Below, in pieces: positions 46,054 to 57,873 of a stretch of DNA of 64,000 nt. A program made the position numbers and the translations under genes. Numbering within the stretch: the first letter of the stretch is position 1; the number at the start of each line of letters is the position of its first letter. The notes under the pieces were generated by a model that saw nothing but the letters and a program-made list of their open reading frames with translations, was not told where the DNA came from and did no database searches. The stretch is from Sequoia sempervirens (Eukaryota; Streptophyta; Pinopsida; Cupressales; Cupressaceae): contig VDFB02373365.1 of the NCBI GenBank assembly GCA_007258455.2, positions 219,366,162 through 219,430,161 on the forward strand, in the 5' to 3' direction.

Positions 46054-47660
46054 TTATCTCCTAAAGAGAAACAAAATTGAGTCACTAATATGTCGGGATA
46101 TGAATTTGAGATTGTATATAAGAAAGGGAAGGAAAATTTTTTGGTAGATGCACTATCTAGAAAGGATGAGAATAATGAAGATTTATTGTGTGCAATTTCA
46201 ATATTACAACTAGATTAAGTAGCAAAATTTAAAGTAGAGTGACAAAGTAATGTTGCTAGAAGTAGTCTAATTCAATAGTTATAATGTGATCCTAGTAGTT
46301 CAGATAAGTTTTTTTGGAAGGGAGATATATGCCTTTTGCTATAAAGATAAATTATAGCTATGCAAGAATTAAACTCTAAAATAGAGGATTCTCACAAAGC
46401 TTCATGAGTCTCTAGTTGTTCCTCATTTAGGATTTTTAAAGACATCATTAAATCAACCAAGAATTTTATTAGGAAGGGATCAAAGGGGATGTTAAAAAAC
46501 TTATGGTAAATGTTTAGTTTGACAAAGATATAAAGGGGAGGAAATTAGTACACCTGATCTCTTCCAGCCCTTACTTATCTTAGCCAACACTAGGAAGAGT
46601 TCTTCATGGACTTCATTATAGGGTTTGCAAGATCTAAAGAATTTCATCATGTGGTATAGTGGTGGATTGCCTCACTAAATATGGTAATTTCATTACATTA
46701 TAGCATGTTTTTAAATCCAGTACAATGGTAAAATAATTTTTGAATAATATACAAAAATCCATATGGTATACCTAGGATTATTATTAGTGGCCATGATCCT
46801 ATCTTTACAAATAACTTCTAAAAAAAAATATTCTTGTGTTTGGGGTCTCAATTGTCTCATATCTCTTCATACCATCCTCAATTTTATGGTCAAACTAAGG
46901 TAGTTAATAAGATTTTGGAATGATATCTACATTATTTCACTTCAAATAAGTAGTTGAATGGGTAGATTAACTACCACTAGTAGAATGGTGGTACAATACT
47001 TCCATCATTCATTTAAAAATATCTACATTTATGGCACTATATGGATATAATCCTCCATCCAACACATTATCATTGAGGGTATCAACAAGATTCAAGGTTG
47101 TGGAAGACCACATGCATCATTGAAACAATAGGTACTTTCAAGACTTAAGGAGAACCTAGCAATGAAAACACATATAATGAATTAGTTAGTTGATCAATAC
47201 CATAGTGAAAGGAGTTTTGAAGTTGGGTATTGGGTTTTTTTGAGATTGTAGCCTTATAAGAAAATGTCACAGAAGCAACAAACAAATGTTTTTATTTTTT
47301 CCCTAAAATATTTGGTCCATATCAAATCATGTTAAGAGATAAGGAGTGTCACCTACAAGCTTGAGTTACCTCCAACAACAAATATACATCCAATTTTTCA
47401 TGTTTCTTGTTTAAACACAATAATTGGGTATAATATCTACACATAGAAAATATAATGTGAGTTTGATGAAGAAGAAAGAATTGTATTAAAACCAAAGTTT
47501 ATTCTTTAAGCACACACAAAGAAGCTAAGGGCTATAACACTTACCAAGTATCTCATCTAATTGAAGACTTTACGAGATGAAGATGCCACATGGGAGGATG
47601 AAGTGTTCATTCAAAATCATCCCCACTTGATTATCATTGGGGACAATGCTTCTTTGAATA
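46054..47660 (+). pseudogene. RNase H end, integrase and chromodomain relic of the old gypsy
   Basis: ISPKEKQN, then MSGYEFEIVYKKGKENFLVD and ALSRKDENNED close RNase H. Integrase blocks follow: MDFIIGFARSKEFHHVV (first Asp), GHDPIFTNNF (second Asp region), SSYHPQFYGQTKVVNKILE (Glu position now Lys), then the C-terminal FEVGYWVF and FPKIFGPYQIMLRDK. A chromodomain remnant reads DEDATWEDEVFIQNHPHLII at about 47575-47635. There are numerous stops and frame changes. Function would be cDNA insertion, with the chromodomain giving target choice. Confidence 0.85.
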
Positions 47661-47668
47661 GGAGGTCA

Positions 47669-47957
47669 TGTTACTCCCTTAATCTTAGTGTATGCATTAG
47701 GTTATGAGTAGTTAACTTCTGGCTACTTTAATTCTTAATTGAATCATATCATTATTATTATTTTGTTATTTATTTATTCTAGTTTTCCTAGGGCCTATCA
47801 TTTGTTATTTAAACTAGCTTAGGTGATATCCTTGGCATAAGTTGGGTATATATATCAAGTAGTGAGTCTTATTTCATCATCACATTGTGAATTGTGTTCT
47901 CATTGGGATATTTAAAAATTTTCTCCCTCAAAATGACTTGTTTATGATTAAAAAAGT
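47669..47957 (+). repeat. 3' LTR of the old gypsy (truncated)
   Basis: TGTTACTCCCTTAATCTTAG onward matches the 5' LTR from 14970. A purine-rich GAATAGGAGG lies just before it. Similarity fades after about 47957, so the 3' end is lost or too diverged to see. Confidence 0.75.
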
Positions 47958-48237
47958 AGGGGAAAGGGCTCGTGAACCTAGACATAAAACAAAGAACAAG
48001 CTAGATGACCAGTAGAACAACAAGAACAAAAAACAAACTAACAACAAATTCCACTACTAAGACTCAACATTGACCAAAAATAGCAAAAGGCCTAACTATC
48101 GAGAAACCAACATCACCAAGAGAGCATTAAGAGTTCAATAACACATTAAAAATGTTAACTATAATAATCATAAGGGCTCACATGCCCAATAAGAACCAAG
48201 GCATGTAGGCCAAATTCTAGAGAAACAAAAACCCTAA
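47958..48237. other. non-coding, nothing recognised
   Basis: A-rich on the plus strand. Read on the minus strand it follows the 120-codon relic and may be its 3' untranslated part. Confidence 0.4.
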
Positions 48238-48597
48238 CTAATTAATGGGACTATAGATCAAGTCCCTCTTTGTGATCAGTTTCTTCAGCTCCTCACTCCA
48301 CTATTCCATCTCTTTAGTTGTTATGTCCTTTGGTTGCATCTCCACTTCTTTTGAGGAATTCTTCCTCCTATGACCTTTCCTGACTTTAGCCATACCATTA
48401 ACTCTTTCAAATATTTCCCTTCTCATAATACCTAGAGTGATAGAAGTCAACCTATTACATGCCTTGTCCATTATATTAACTTTCTCCTAAAGTTTGCAGA
48501 ACTGAGTCACATAAAACTCAAAGGACCTATTATCAGACTGCATTTCCTCTTCAGAGTCCTCCGTTGCATGTCCATCCACATCTTCCGTGGCTTTCAT
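48238..48597 (-). pseudogene. 120-codon coding-like relic, unknown
   Basis: From ATG at 48597 to TAG at 48238 the minus strand reads one frame with two internal TAG stops. It is charged and helical: MKATEDVDGHATEDSEEEMQ, SFEFYVTQFCKL, EKVNIMDKACNRLTSITLGI, MRREIFERVNGMAKVRKGHR, then KDITTKEMExWSEELKKLIT ending LIYSPIN. The first part is acidic, the centre basic. I recognise no domain. It may be the C-terminal end of a transposon-encoded or host protein; sequence upstream of 48597 has stops in this frame. Confidence 0.45.
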
Positions 48598-49378
48598 TAT
48601 CACCTCTTTAACTTGTTTGACTTGTTATTCTCAACTATTATTAACAATTTTAAAATATTTCATATTATCTTCGTCTTGTATACAGCTCGTTTCATTACAA
48701 CATAAACCAAATGAACTTAAACACACTAAAAAATATGATTCTAAAATAAACCTAAAACATAATATACAACGTATAATATTACACTTTGCTATCGTCAACT
48801 AATGATATCCGAACTTCGAAATCAATTTTGAAGAACACTCTCTCCTCATCTAGTTAAACACATCATTGAAGAAAGATAATAAGGTCTCTTCTCCATGATA
48901 TATTGCATCTTAAGATTCTAAGGTTAACAATTTATTTCAATACGAATACATATGCTCTTAATACCCATGTCGAAAATAAAAGAATATCTTAAAAACTGGT
49001 AGCAATTTATTTCATGACCAATCCTGGCCGATCTTTTAAATACATCAAGAATATAATGTTTTTGGGTGATTGTCTAAATTCATAAAATCGATTGCGATTG
49101 TCCAGGCCATCACTATTCTTTGTCACTCCGTTGTGGTCAAGCAGTAAATTTCTAATTAAGGACACCATGCATCTATTAAACAATCTCGTTCAATACTACT
49201 CCATCACCATAGTCCTTATGGCTAGATAGTATGATTGATGACTACTTATATCACAGTAATGTTCTTCATGTTTTGATCAATCATTTCAATTTGTTTTAAT
49301 TAGATCGAATATCAAAAGAAACAGTAATAATATCAGAAGTAATATACAGAACAAACAACAAAGTTGTCTGATTGGCAT
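48598..49378. other. AT-rich non-coding stretch
   Basis: No gene or repeat that I can support on either strand. Confidence 0.4.
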
Positions 49379-49613
49379 CAGGCAAATTCAACACCATGAC
49401 AAATTCATCTCAAGGAACAAATTCATCTCAAGAAAAATTCACCAGCAGCAATTCACTGTCACTAAAAATTAATCATAAAATTTTAATGCGATGAATTGCT
49501 GGTGGTGAATTTTCTTTGAGGTGAATTTGTCATGGTGGTGAATTTTTCAGCAGTGAATTGTTGGCAATAAATTTTCCACGATGAATTGCTGACAGTGAAT
49601 TTTCCTAGAACCG
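49379..49613. mobile_element. foldback element with GTGAATTTT subrepeats, copy 2
   Basis: The left arm carries CAAATTCATCTCAAG and AAAAATTCACCAGCAG, the right arm TGGTGGTGAATTTT and GGTGGTGAATTTTTCAGCAG, around a short AT centre near 49465-49490. It ends TTTTCCTAGAACCG, as copy 1 ends TTTTCCTAGAGCCG. Confidence 0.7.
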
Positions 49614-49857
49614 ACCTGATCACATAGATATATCAAAACTAGAGCTATTAATTAAAACACAGTAAAGCAGCCGCATGATAACAACATAGAAGTAGACTTC
49701 TAATCACAGAATCACATTATATGCTTATCGCATTGATAACATTATTATGAGACGGTTGAAGTTATCTCATGATTCAAATCGCATAATTCACAGTTTCTCC
49801 AGTCAAAAGATCATCTATGGTCTCACACTCCTGTAAATAATCCATGTTTGAACAATC

Positions 49858-50027
49858 AAATACATAAATACATTTGAACAAACCGCCATAAACAAACAGA
49901 AATGTGGAAAATGTGAACTATGATTTGCTGGATGTATGATTGCATATAACAATCATGGAGATACTGTCAGCTCCAACTTTTCAGCCATGTAGATCTCTGT
50001 ATGTGTCTCTGCATTTCTTTTCTCATC
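49858..50027 (+). repeat. 3' end of an LTR
   Basis: Homologous to 57760-57873 joined to 63971-64000 (for example GGAAATGTGAACTAT; CAGCTxC; TTCAGCCATGTA), and followed directly by a primer-binding site. It is therefore the end of a 5' LTR whose partner lies at the right edge of the window, split by the chromovirus. The LTR start is not located. Confidence 0.6.
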
Positions 50028-50039
50028 TGGTATCAGAGC
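50028..50039 (+). promoter_or_regulatory. primer-binding site (tRNA-iMet)
   Basis: TGGTATCAGAGC, two or three bases after an LTR-like end (TTTTCTCA). Perfect match to the plant initiator tRNA-Met site. Confidence 0.8.
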
Positions 50040-51923
50040 TGTCTTCTGTCTGCAGGTGCTCTGCACCGCCATGAGGCTTTTAAAAAGAGTGCCAAGGTGT
50101 GCTGCTGCATATTACAGTGAGAAACGCAGATTGCATGTGCTGTCTTGTGGCGGAGGAGGATCCTGACAGTTTAATTTTCTTTAAGTACGGCTCTTCTTGT
50201 TTGTCCCTTTCCTTAGTGCCTTCAAAATGCCCGTGAAAGGTTTTCATCAAATGTTCAGATGTCTAAGAACTTAAAGTTTCAAACTTTCAGACGTGGAATA
50301 TTTACCTTAAATGGTTTTTATTTAAATCATTCCTTTTTCTGGTTAATTCCCTCCAGTTTGGGTATTCTTTAATATAATTTATTGTGACTAATAAAAGTAG
50401 AATAAATATTCATCATTTTGTAGTTTGGATATAATTTATAATTATTATTGAATTTTTTTTTTATCATTTTTAATTATAATGTTCCAGTTTAATTATAGTA
50501 TTCCAGTTTAATGGTAGTTATATGGTGAGTGTGAGCATGTAAAAGAAAAAAATAAATTAATTGATTGAATTTACAAGATTTTTATATACAATCATTATAA
50601 TCTAATAATATGTCAAAAATTCAACTCAGCATTCTATTTTATTTGTTTACAGTTATATGTGAGCAAGATTACAAACCTATATTTTTTTAATTTAAAAATA
50701 ATTTTGTAGTCAACTAAACTAATCATGTGTGGAAGATAACCATTCTTCATTTACAAAAGTGACTTAGGTTATAGAAAGAATGCGAAGAGAAAGATGTGTT
50801 AGTTTTACTTAAGAAAGGGGAGGAAAGTAAGGGAAGAAAGCGGATCACTTTACTAAAATGAAGGAGGTTTAGGATTTTTATTGTTGATGTTGTGATAATT
50901 TTTATATGGAATTTATTTTTCTTTTTTGGAAATTGATGTAGTTTTAGGGAAAGTGCACAATAATTTTTCAATGTTCCAAAAGTTTTTTGTGTGGATTAAT
51001 TGAGTTGCAATGGTGTAACTACAAGTGGTGTAATATTGATTGACTTTATTGGAATGTTATGATTGAAGATTTTACATTGTTCATAATTAATATTGAAGTT
51101 TGATTAATGCTAGTAAGCGTGATTGTATTGAATGATATTGGTTGAGGTGAGATTTTTTATAATTAGCTATCTTATTATATTTCACGTTGGAATATTCTAT
51201 AAAATATATTTGAAGGTATTATGTAAGTGTTTGTTCTATATGATTAAGATTTAATTGAGTGAATGAAATCATTAGTTTGAATGAGAAAGGTTGAGAAAAG
51301 AGTGGAAAAAGAAAATGAATACTTAATATATTGAAAAGATATTTTAGAGAAGGACTAGTTGAAATTAAAAAGAAAAATGAAGAATTCAAAAAAATATAGT
51401 TGTTTTATTAAACAATTCAAAATTATTGTAAAAAAAAAAACTTTTCAAAGTGATGAAATATCAAAATTAAAAGAACATAGAAATGTGTTAGATCAATTAC
51501 ATGAAGCATACCATAAGAAAAATAAGCATATAAATTGATACAAATTATTTATGTTTTTTATTTGGTAATTTATCTCATACATGTGGTTTAAAAAGCGTAA
51601 GGTTGACGATAAAAATATGTTTGAATTTGCAAATGTTGTTCATGGTTGTGATAATAATAATAAAAGATATTGGTTTCACCATAATGAATGAATAAATGAG
51701 ATATTATGAAAATAATTTGACAAAATTTGTGCAATAAATTACTAAGTCCATTGAATCAAATTTAAGACCAAAGAATGAAGTATTTATAGGCAAAAAATAC
51801 AACTAATATTTTAGATAATATAGCTACAAACAAATCAATTTATGAAATGTGATGTTTTTATTATAATAAAAAAAAAACATAAAAATGAAACATATTGAGA
51901 TCTTCATCTTTAATTTATTTGTA
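50040..51923 (+). other. interior of an LTR element, no coding domain seen
   Basis: Follows the primer-binding site at 50028. 50040-50170 is G/C-richer; the rest is AT-rich with only short open frames and no gag or pol motif. By position it is the interior of the element whose LTRs are at 49858-50027 and 57746-64000, interrupted by the copia element. Confidence 0.45.
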
Positions 51924-51928
51924 GATCA

Positions 51929-52554
51929 TGTCAAAATATTTAAAACAAAATGAAAGCGCAGAGTTGCTACTCTGTTTTCCAGCCAAACTAGAAATACCCA
52001 AACTAAAGCACAAGGAGACATGCAACTTTATTTTGTATTCAATAAGCTGGAAATAGAAATACATAAAAGACTTAACATAAACTATAAAAAAAAACTCTAA
52101 GCTATGAACTGCAAGCTGCTGGAAGCTTCATGAGTTGCTCAACCAAACAAACAAACTTCAAGAGCTGCTAGGAGCTCACTGGTAGGAGTTATGCAAAACT
52201 CTTTTAGGAGAAATCACTAATCAATCACAAAAAAACATACAACTGGTGTTGTTCAAGAGCTTCTCTGAATCACATAGAGAACAAACAAAAAACATTACCC
52301 TTTAGACTACTACTACTCATTAAATCTTCAACTTCTGGCAGAACTATCTGCCTTCAATTATTTTTGTCTCTTCAGCATTCCCTCTCAAAATTTGAATTTA
52401 CCTACCAACATTAATTCTTCTACAGACTTCAACTACACATCAGGAGCAAGTGGAGAAAGTAATTCTCAAAACAATCTTCCAGCTATAGGAAACAAATGCC
52501 CCTGACACATAGGTGGCAACGGGAAGAGGCTCAAGGGCAATAATTTTTCCAAAA
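51929..52554 (-). repeat. 3' LTR (element orientation) of the copia element
   Basis: 626 bp, partner of 56945-57579. On the minus strand it starts TTTTGGAAAA where TGTTGGAAAA would be expected, and ends TTGACA. Confidence 0.9.
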
Positions 52555-52570
52555 CTCCCCCTTTGTCTTG
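52555..52570 (-). promoter_or_regulatory. polypurine tract
   Basis: The minus strand reads GACAAAGGGGGAG directly before the LTR. Confidence 0.88.
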
Positions 52571-52586
52571 AGCCAACAAAACAAGA

Positions 52587-53380
52587 TCAATCCTGATCCA
52601 AATCAACAATTCCCAATCTACTCCTTAGGTGCTCGAAACTGTCCTTACTCAAAGGCTTAGTGAATATGTCTGCTAGCTGCTGATCAGACCTACAAAATGC
52701 CATTTTGATTTCACCATTTTCAACTAACTCTCTAATAAAATGATACATGATTTCAATGTGCTTGCCTCTTCCATGAAACACAGGATTTTTCGTCAAGGCT
52801 ATTGATGAAACATTGTCACAAAATATTGTTCTTCCATCCTCTTGTTCTTTCTTCAAATCTTCCAAGATTCTTCTCAGCCAAATAGTTTGACATTCTGTTG
52901 CATTTGCTACTATATACTCAGCCTCAGTTGTAGATAGGGAAACTATGGGTTGCTTCTTGGAAGCCCATGAGATAACTCTTGAACCCAATTCAAACACATA
53001 GCTCGATGTGCTCTTCCTATCATCCAAACTTCCTTCCCAATCACTATCTGTGTAACCAACCAACCAAAAATTATTTACTGCTGTGTACAAAATGCCATAT
53101 CCTTTGGTGCCATTCACATACCTCAGGATTCTTTTAGTTGCTTGCCAATGGGTGTCCCTTGGAGTCTCCATAAATATGGAAATAAGACTCACACTGTGCA
53201 TTATATCAAGCCTAGTTGCAGTTAAATACATCAAACTTCCAACCACACTTTAAAACATAGTCAGATCCACATTGTTACTCCAATCTTCCTTGCTCAACTT
53301 TAGACCTATGGCTGTTGGAGTTGGGGTAGGATTTCTTTCAAGCATCCTAAATCTCTTCAATATCTCATTTGCATATTTTC
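52587..53380 (-). pseudogene. copia RT end and RNase H
   Basis: VGSLMYLTATRLDIMHSVSL, ETPRDTHWQATKRILRYVNG and TKGYGILYTAVNNF close the RT. RNase H follows: LVGYTDSDWEGSLDDRKSTS, SWASKKQPIVSLSTTEAEYI, IFCDNVSSIALTKNPVFHGR, KHIEIMYHFIRELVENGEI and ADIFTKPLSKDSFEHLRSRL. The TDSDW Asp, the TEAEY Glu and the CDN Asp are present. The open stretch of 219 codons is the best preserved coding block in this element. It degrades the RNA strand after reverse transcription. Confidence 0.95.
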
Positions 53381-53381
53381 C

Positions 53382-54400
53382 TTAAGAGATAAATATACCA
53401 TCATGCATTTGTTTTACTTGTATGCCTAGAAAATATCTCAAGAGACCTAAATCTGTCATTTCAAACTCTTTTTTCATGGCCTCTTTAAAATCAGCAATGA
53501 GGAAATCATCATCCCCAGTGAAAACTAGATCATCAACATACAAGACAACAATTAAAATCTTACCATTAGTTGCCTTCATGTAAAGAGTGGGCTCACCATC
53601 ACTTTTGCTAAAGCCATTGCTCATCAAATATGAGTCAATCCTACTGTACCATGCCCATGGAGCTTGCTTTAGCCCATAAAGATCTTTCTTCAGCCTATAC
53701 ACCTTGTGTTCTTGACCTAGAACTTCATATCTGAATGGTTGCTCCACATATACCTCTTCTTTCAAAACATCAATTAGGAAGGTAGACTTCACATCCATTT
53801 GAAATACCTTCCTAATGGGCTGCAATTGCTATGACTATCCGCACGATCTCCATCCTTGCAACAGGGGAAATTGTCTCATTATAATCTCTCCCAAACTATT
53901 GTTCGTACCCCTTGACCACTAATCTTTCCTTATGCCTCTCTATTCTTCCTTCAACATTACACTTGGTCTTGTCGAACCATTTCACCCATATAACTTGCTT
54001 GTTGGGAGGAAAATCAATTAACTCCCATGTGTTTTTCCTCTCTATTGCATCTATCTCCTCATCCATGGCCTCACACCATTTCTCCTCTTTCATAGCATCC
54101 TCAAAATAAATCAGATCACTATGAGAAAATAATGCAAAATTCACTCTCATCATATTCTTCATCATACCTTTCATTCTGGTAGATCTCCCTTAGAATTTTG
54201 GTCTTCTTTGGCATTAGGGAGGTGAAAGTGGGGTCTGAACTTTCACTACTGTTGTTGCTTTGTTGAATAGGTAGGTTCAGGAGCTATCGGGAGCTCTCAA
54301 GAGCTCTTCTAGAGCTTTCAGGAGCCAATCTTTTGGTTGTCTCTGTCCGTCTTTGTAACTGTCTACCACCTTTAAGAGCCGTCAGAAGCTGTCGGGAGCT
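53382..54400 (-). pseudogene. copia reverse transcriptase
   Basis: The N-terminal part (AMKEEKWCEAMDEEIDAIER, NTWELIDFPPNKQVIWVKWF) lies in one frame up to 53896. After a frame change come FQMDVKSTFLIDVLKEEVYV, LKKDLYGLKQAPWAWYSRID, LYVDDLVFTGDDD with the catalytic YVDD intact (about 53529-53540), and MTDLGLLRYFLGIQVKQ. A stop and a frameshift lie around 53830-53890 and another stop near 53380. All family blocks are present, so only these breaks prevent translation. Confidence 0.95.
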
Positions 54401-54508
54401 TTCAAGAGCAACTTCAGGCTCATCTTCTTGAACTTCCAGTTCTATTTCTACTTCTTTAGGAACTGTTAGGAGTCATTTTGAGCTGTCAAAAACTATCACT
54501 CAATCCCA

Positions 54509-55441
54509 TTATTTGTCTTCTAGGAACTCCACATCCCTACTGATGATGATTTTCTTGGTGACCGGGTTGTACAACCTGTAGGCTTTGAAATCTTCACTAT
54601 AACCCATGAAAATACACTTTTCACCCTTGTCATCAATTTTTTGCCTCTTTTCTTTAGGCATGTGAGCATATGCTACACATCTAAACAATCTTAAGTGCTC
54701 AACTATCCACTTACATTTTGTCCATGCCTCTTGAGGGATTCTGTCACAGACTGTCTTTGTTGGACTTCTATTAATCAAATAAATAGTTGTTGCTACAGCC
54801 TCTCCCCAATATTCAATTATGACTCCCTTTGCTTTCATCATGCTCCTTGCCATCTCCATGATGGTCCTATTCTTTCTCTCAGCCACTCCATTTTTCTACA
54901 GAGTATAATTGGCTATTAGCTCCTTCTTGATCCCATTTTGCTTGCAAAAATTCACAAACTGATTGGAGGTATACTATCCTCCTCAATATAACCTTAGGAA
55001 CTTGATCACGTGTCCTCTCTCCTTTTCAGCATGGGTCTTAAATACCAAAAATTTATCAAATTCTTTAGAATTATGTTGCAAAAAATAGACCCATGTCTTA
55101 CAGCTATAATCATCAATAAAGGTCATAAAAAGTATGCTTTTACAAATAGAAATAATTTGCATAGGGCCTACCAAATATGTGTGCACCAGCTCCAATGGTG
55201 CTCTTTCCCTTGTAGAGTTATCCAATTGAAAGGGATGCCTATGTTGCTTGCCCAAAATGCAAGCCTCGCACTTAACATTAGGCTCTACTATTCTTGGCAA
55301 ACCATCAATCACTTTGTTCTTGGACAAAAGACTCAAACCGGCATAGCCTAGATGTTCATACCTGAAATGACATAGTTTGGAGGGGTTTTGAATGGTGCTC
55401 TTGAGGGTTACTTGTTGTACTACTGTATATTTTCCATTCAT
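54509..55441 (-). pseudogene. copia pre-integrase zinc domain and integrase
   Basis: The HHCC zinc region is seen as HFRYEHLGYAGLSLL and VKCEACILGKQHRHPF. The catalytic core has PLELVHTYLVGPMQ (Tyr in the first Asp position), FMTFIDDYSCKTWVYFL, then stops near 54975, then NGVAERKNRTIMEMARSMMK with the catalytic Glu. The end has HMPKEKRQKIDDKGEKCIF and SRDVEFLEDK. The role would be cDNA insertion. The first catalytic Asp and continuity are lost. Confidence 0.93.
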
Positions 55442-55498
55442 GAGAGGTGCAGCAATAGACTAAGATGAGAAACACGTCTCAATCTTCAAAGGAAACAT

Positions 55499-56862
55499 CT
55501 AGTTCTTTGTCATTTGAACTACTACAAACACCTTCGTCCTCTCATTCTTGTCATAAATAATGCATTGATTCTTCTCCATCAGTACTTTATATCCATTTTG
55601 GATCAGTTGTCCAACACTCATGATGTTATGCTTTAACCAAGGAGCAAGAAATACATTTTGTATCTCCTTCTTCTCACCTTGCTTGGTGGGGATCATAATA
55701 GATCATCTTCCCACAACTGGAACTAACCCATTGTTCCCCATTCTAATCTCAAACTTTACATTTTTATCAATGAAAGAAAACAAACTTTCATTACCATTCA
55801 TGTGGTTGTTACAACCATTGTCCAAATACTAGACTTTGGGCCTACCTTCTTCACCAATGTTGCACATGATGAAGGTTGTGGACTGATTTCCTTCAGCCAC
55901 ACTTGAATCAACCACATTTGCATTTTTTATATTGATCATGTTGCTTTTTCCAACATTCACTTGCATAATGACCAAATTTATGAGAATAGTAGCATTCAAC
56001 ATTGCTCTTGTCATTTTTCTAATTTGAACTGCTATTCTTCTTGCCTCTTTGAGAGCTAGTTTGAGAGTTGTTTGCTCCCTCTTGGCTGCTTGCTCATCCT
56101 GAGCTTTCTCCTCTAGCATTTCCTTGTCCGGAGCTGCCATGACCTCTACCTCTTGAGCTCCTTCCACCATTGTTTCTTCTTCCCCTTCCTCTTGCATTTG
56201 ACTGAGCTTTAAAAGCTTTCTCTTGGGAAGAAGTAGCAGACCTATTTAGGTGCTACTTATGGGTTTGTAGAGAACCCATCAGTTCATCAACATACAACGT
56301 TGTGAGATCCTTTTCCTCTTCAATGACAATCACCACTGCATCAAGCTTCATGTGTAAGCTCCTGAGGATTTTTTCCACAATCCTCTGATCATCCAAGACT
56401 TTAGCATTCACTCTCAACTAGTTTATTAAACCTGAGAGTCTTGTGTGGAAAACTAAGATGGACTCATTGTCCTTCATTTCAAGAGTTAAACTCTCTTTGA
56501 AGAATCTTGAGCTTCACTAATATGATCTTGTTAGTCCCTTTATAGTTGGTCTGGAGGATTTCCCAAGCTTCCTTTGCATAGTTAGCAGCTACTATTCTAG
56601 GAAAAATGGCCTCTGTCAAGGCTGCTTCTATTAAACTCAATTCCTTAGCATCTTTTCTCCTCAACTCCTTCAACTGGGTCTTGTGGTTGTTTGTGAGAAC
56701 TACATATGTTGCAGGATCAATTACATCATTGAAGCCACTAATCACAAACTCTCACAAATTATTTCCAACCATTATGATCTTCATCTTATTTTCCACAACA
56801 TCATAGTTTTGTCCATTAAATGATGGTGGTTGTTGCCAACTCTTTCCTTCATCTCCAGCCAT
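55499..56862 (-). pseudogene. copia gag, zinc knuckle and protease
   Basis: Start at 56862 (MAGDEGKSWQQPPSFNG) in a copia gag of UBN2 type: YVVLTNNHKTQLKELRRKDA, LTEAIFPRIVAANYAKEAWE, LQTNYKGTNKIILVKLKILQ. It changes frame once (near 56470) before the C-terminal half. The zinc knuckle at about 55955-55995 reads CYYSHKFGHYASEC, with the second Cys changed to Ser. The protease region (DNG..NNH at about 55790-55830) is decayed, followed by IQNVFLAPWLKHNIMSVGQL. The 56197-55829 part is Glu/Ala-rich. Confidence 0.9.
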
Positions 56863-56931
56863 GTCTCTTGCACAAAAAAATTAATACCCAGAAGAAAAAA
56901 ATTCCCTAAATCATGAGGAAATGGGGCCTAT

Positions 56932-56943
56932 GCCTCTGATTCC
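56932..56943 (-). promoter_or_regulatory. primer-binding site (tRNA-iMet type)
   Basis: The minus strand reads TGGAATCAGAGG next to the LTR end, a slightly decayed TGGTATCAGAGC. Confidence 0.8.
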
Positions 56944-56944
56944 A

Positions 56945-57579
56945 TGTTAGAATATTTAAAACAAAATGAAAGAATAGAGTTGTTGCTCTATTTTCCAGCT
57001 AAACTGGAAATACCCAAACTAAAATACGGAAGCACATGGAGACATGCAACTTTCTTTTGTATTCAATAAGCTGGAAATGGAAATACATGAAGGACTGAAT
57101 AGAAACTCTAGAAAACAAACTCTAAGCTATGAACTACAAGCTACTGGGAGGTTCATGAGCTGATCAACCAAACAAACAAACTTCAAGAGTTGCTAGGAGC
57201 TCACTGGTAGGAGCTACGCAGAGCTTTTTCAAGAGAAATCACTGCTCAATCACAAAAAAACATATAGTTGTTTTTGTTCAGGAGATTCTCTGAATCACAT
57301 AGAGAACAAACAAAAAACATTCCCCTTCAGATTATTGCTACTTAGGAAATCTTCAACTTCTGGTAGAACTAACTACCTTCAATTATTTTTGTCTCTTCAA
57401 CATTCCCTCTCAAAATTTGAATTTACCTACCAGCATTAATTCCTCTACAAACTTCAGCTACACGCCAGGAGCAAGTGGGGAAAGCAATCCCCAAAAAAAT
57501 CTTCTAGCTACAGGCAACAAATTCCCCTGACAGGTAAGTGGCAACAGGAAGAGGCTCAGGGACAATAAATTTTCCAATA
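56945..57579 (-). repeat. 5' LTR (element orientation) of the copia element
   Basis: 635 bp, partner of 51929-52554; ends TTCTAACA on the minus strand. Confidence 0.9.
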
Positions 57580-57584
57580 GATCA

Positions 57585-57873
57585 AAGAATATTTTTTTAA
57601 AATGTGTTAGAACAAATATTTGTATACAAAATTGTATACAATTGGACTACAAATGATTTGGTTTACCAAGTTGACAAAAAAATTTGAACAAGAGATCTAC
57701 ATGAGATCCAAATAGACCATTTTCTAGCACCACCATTTATGTTTCCCACTTCCAATCACCATCATCAGCATACGTAAGTAGATTTAAACCAACGACAATA
57801 AACAAAAACATAGGAAATGTGAACTATAAGCTGTTAGATCTATATAATATAAATAAGAATCAAGCAATCAGCT
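57585..57873 (+). repeat. LTR-side sequence split by the chromovirus
   Basis: 57760-57873 together with 63971-64000 matches 49858-50000, the LTR end upstream of the primer site at 50028. It is probably the 3' LTR of that outer element, running off the window. 57585-57745 is AT-rich and unassigned. Confidence 0.55.

Larger units (their letters stand above)
51929..57579 (-). mobile_element. 5.65 kb copia element, structurally complete
   Basis: LTRs at 51929-52554 and 56945-57579; target duplication GATCA (51924-51928, 57580-57584). On the minus strand, from the right: primer site, gag, zinc knuckle, protease, integrase, RT, RNase H, polypurine tract. Three or so frame changes and several stops, but long blocks are well preserved, so it is one of the younger elements here. 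The order and YVDD motif are classic Ty1/copia. Confidence 0.95.
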
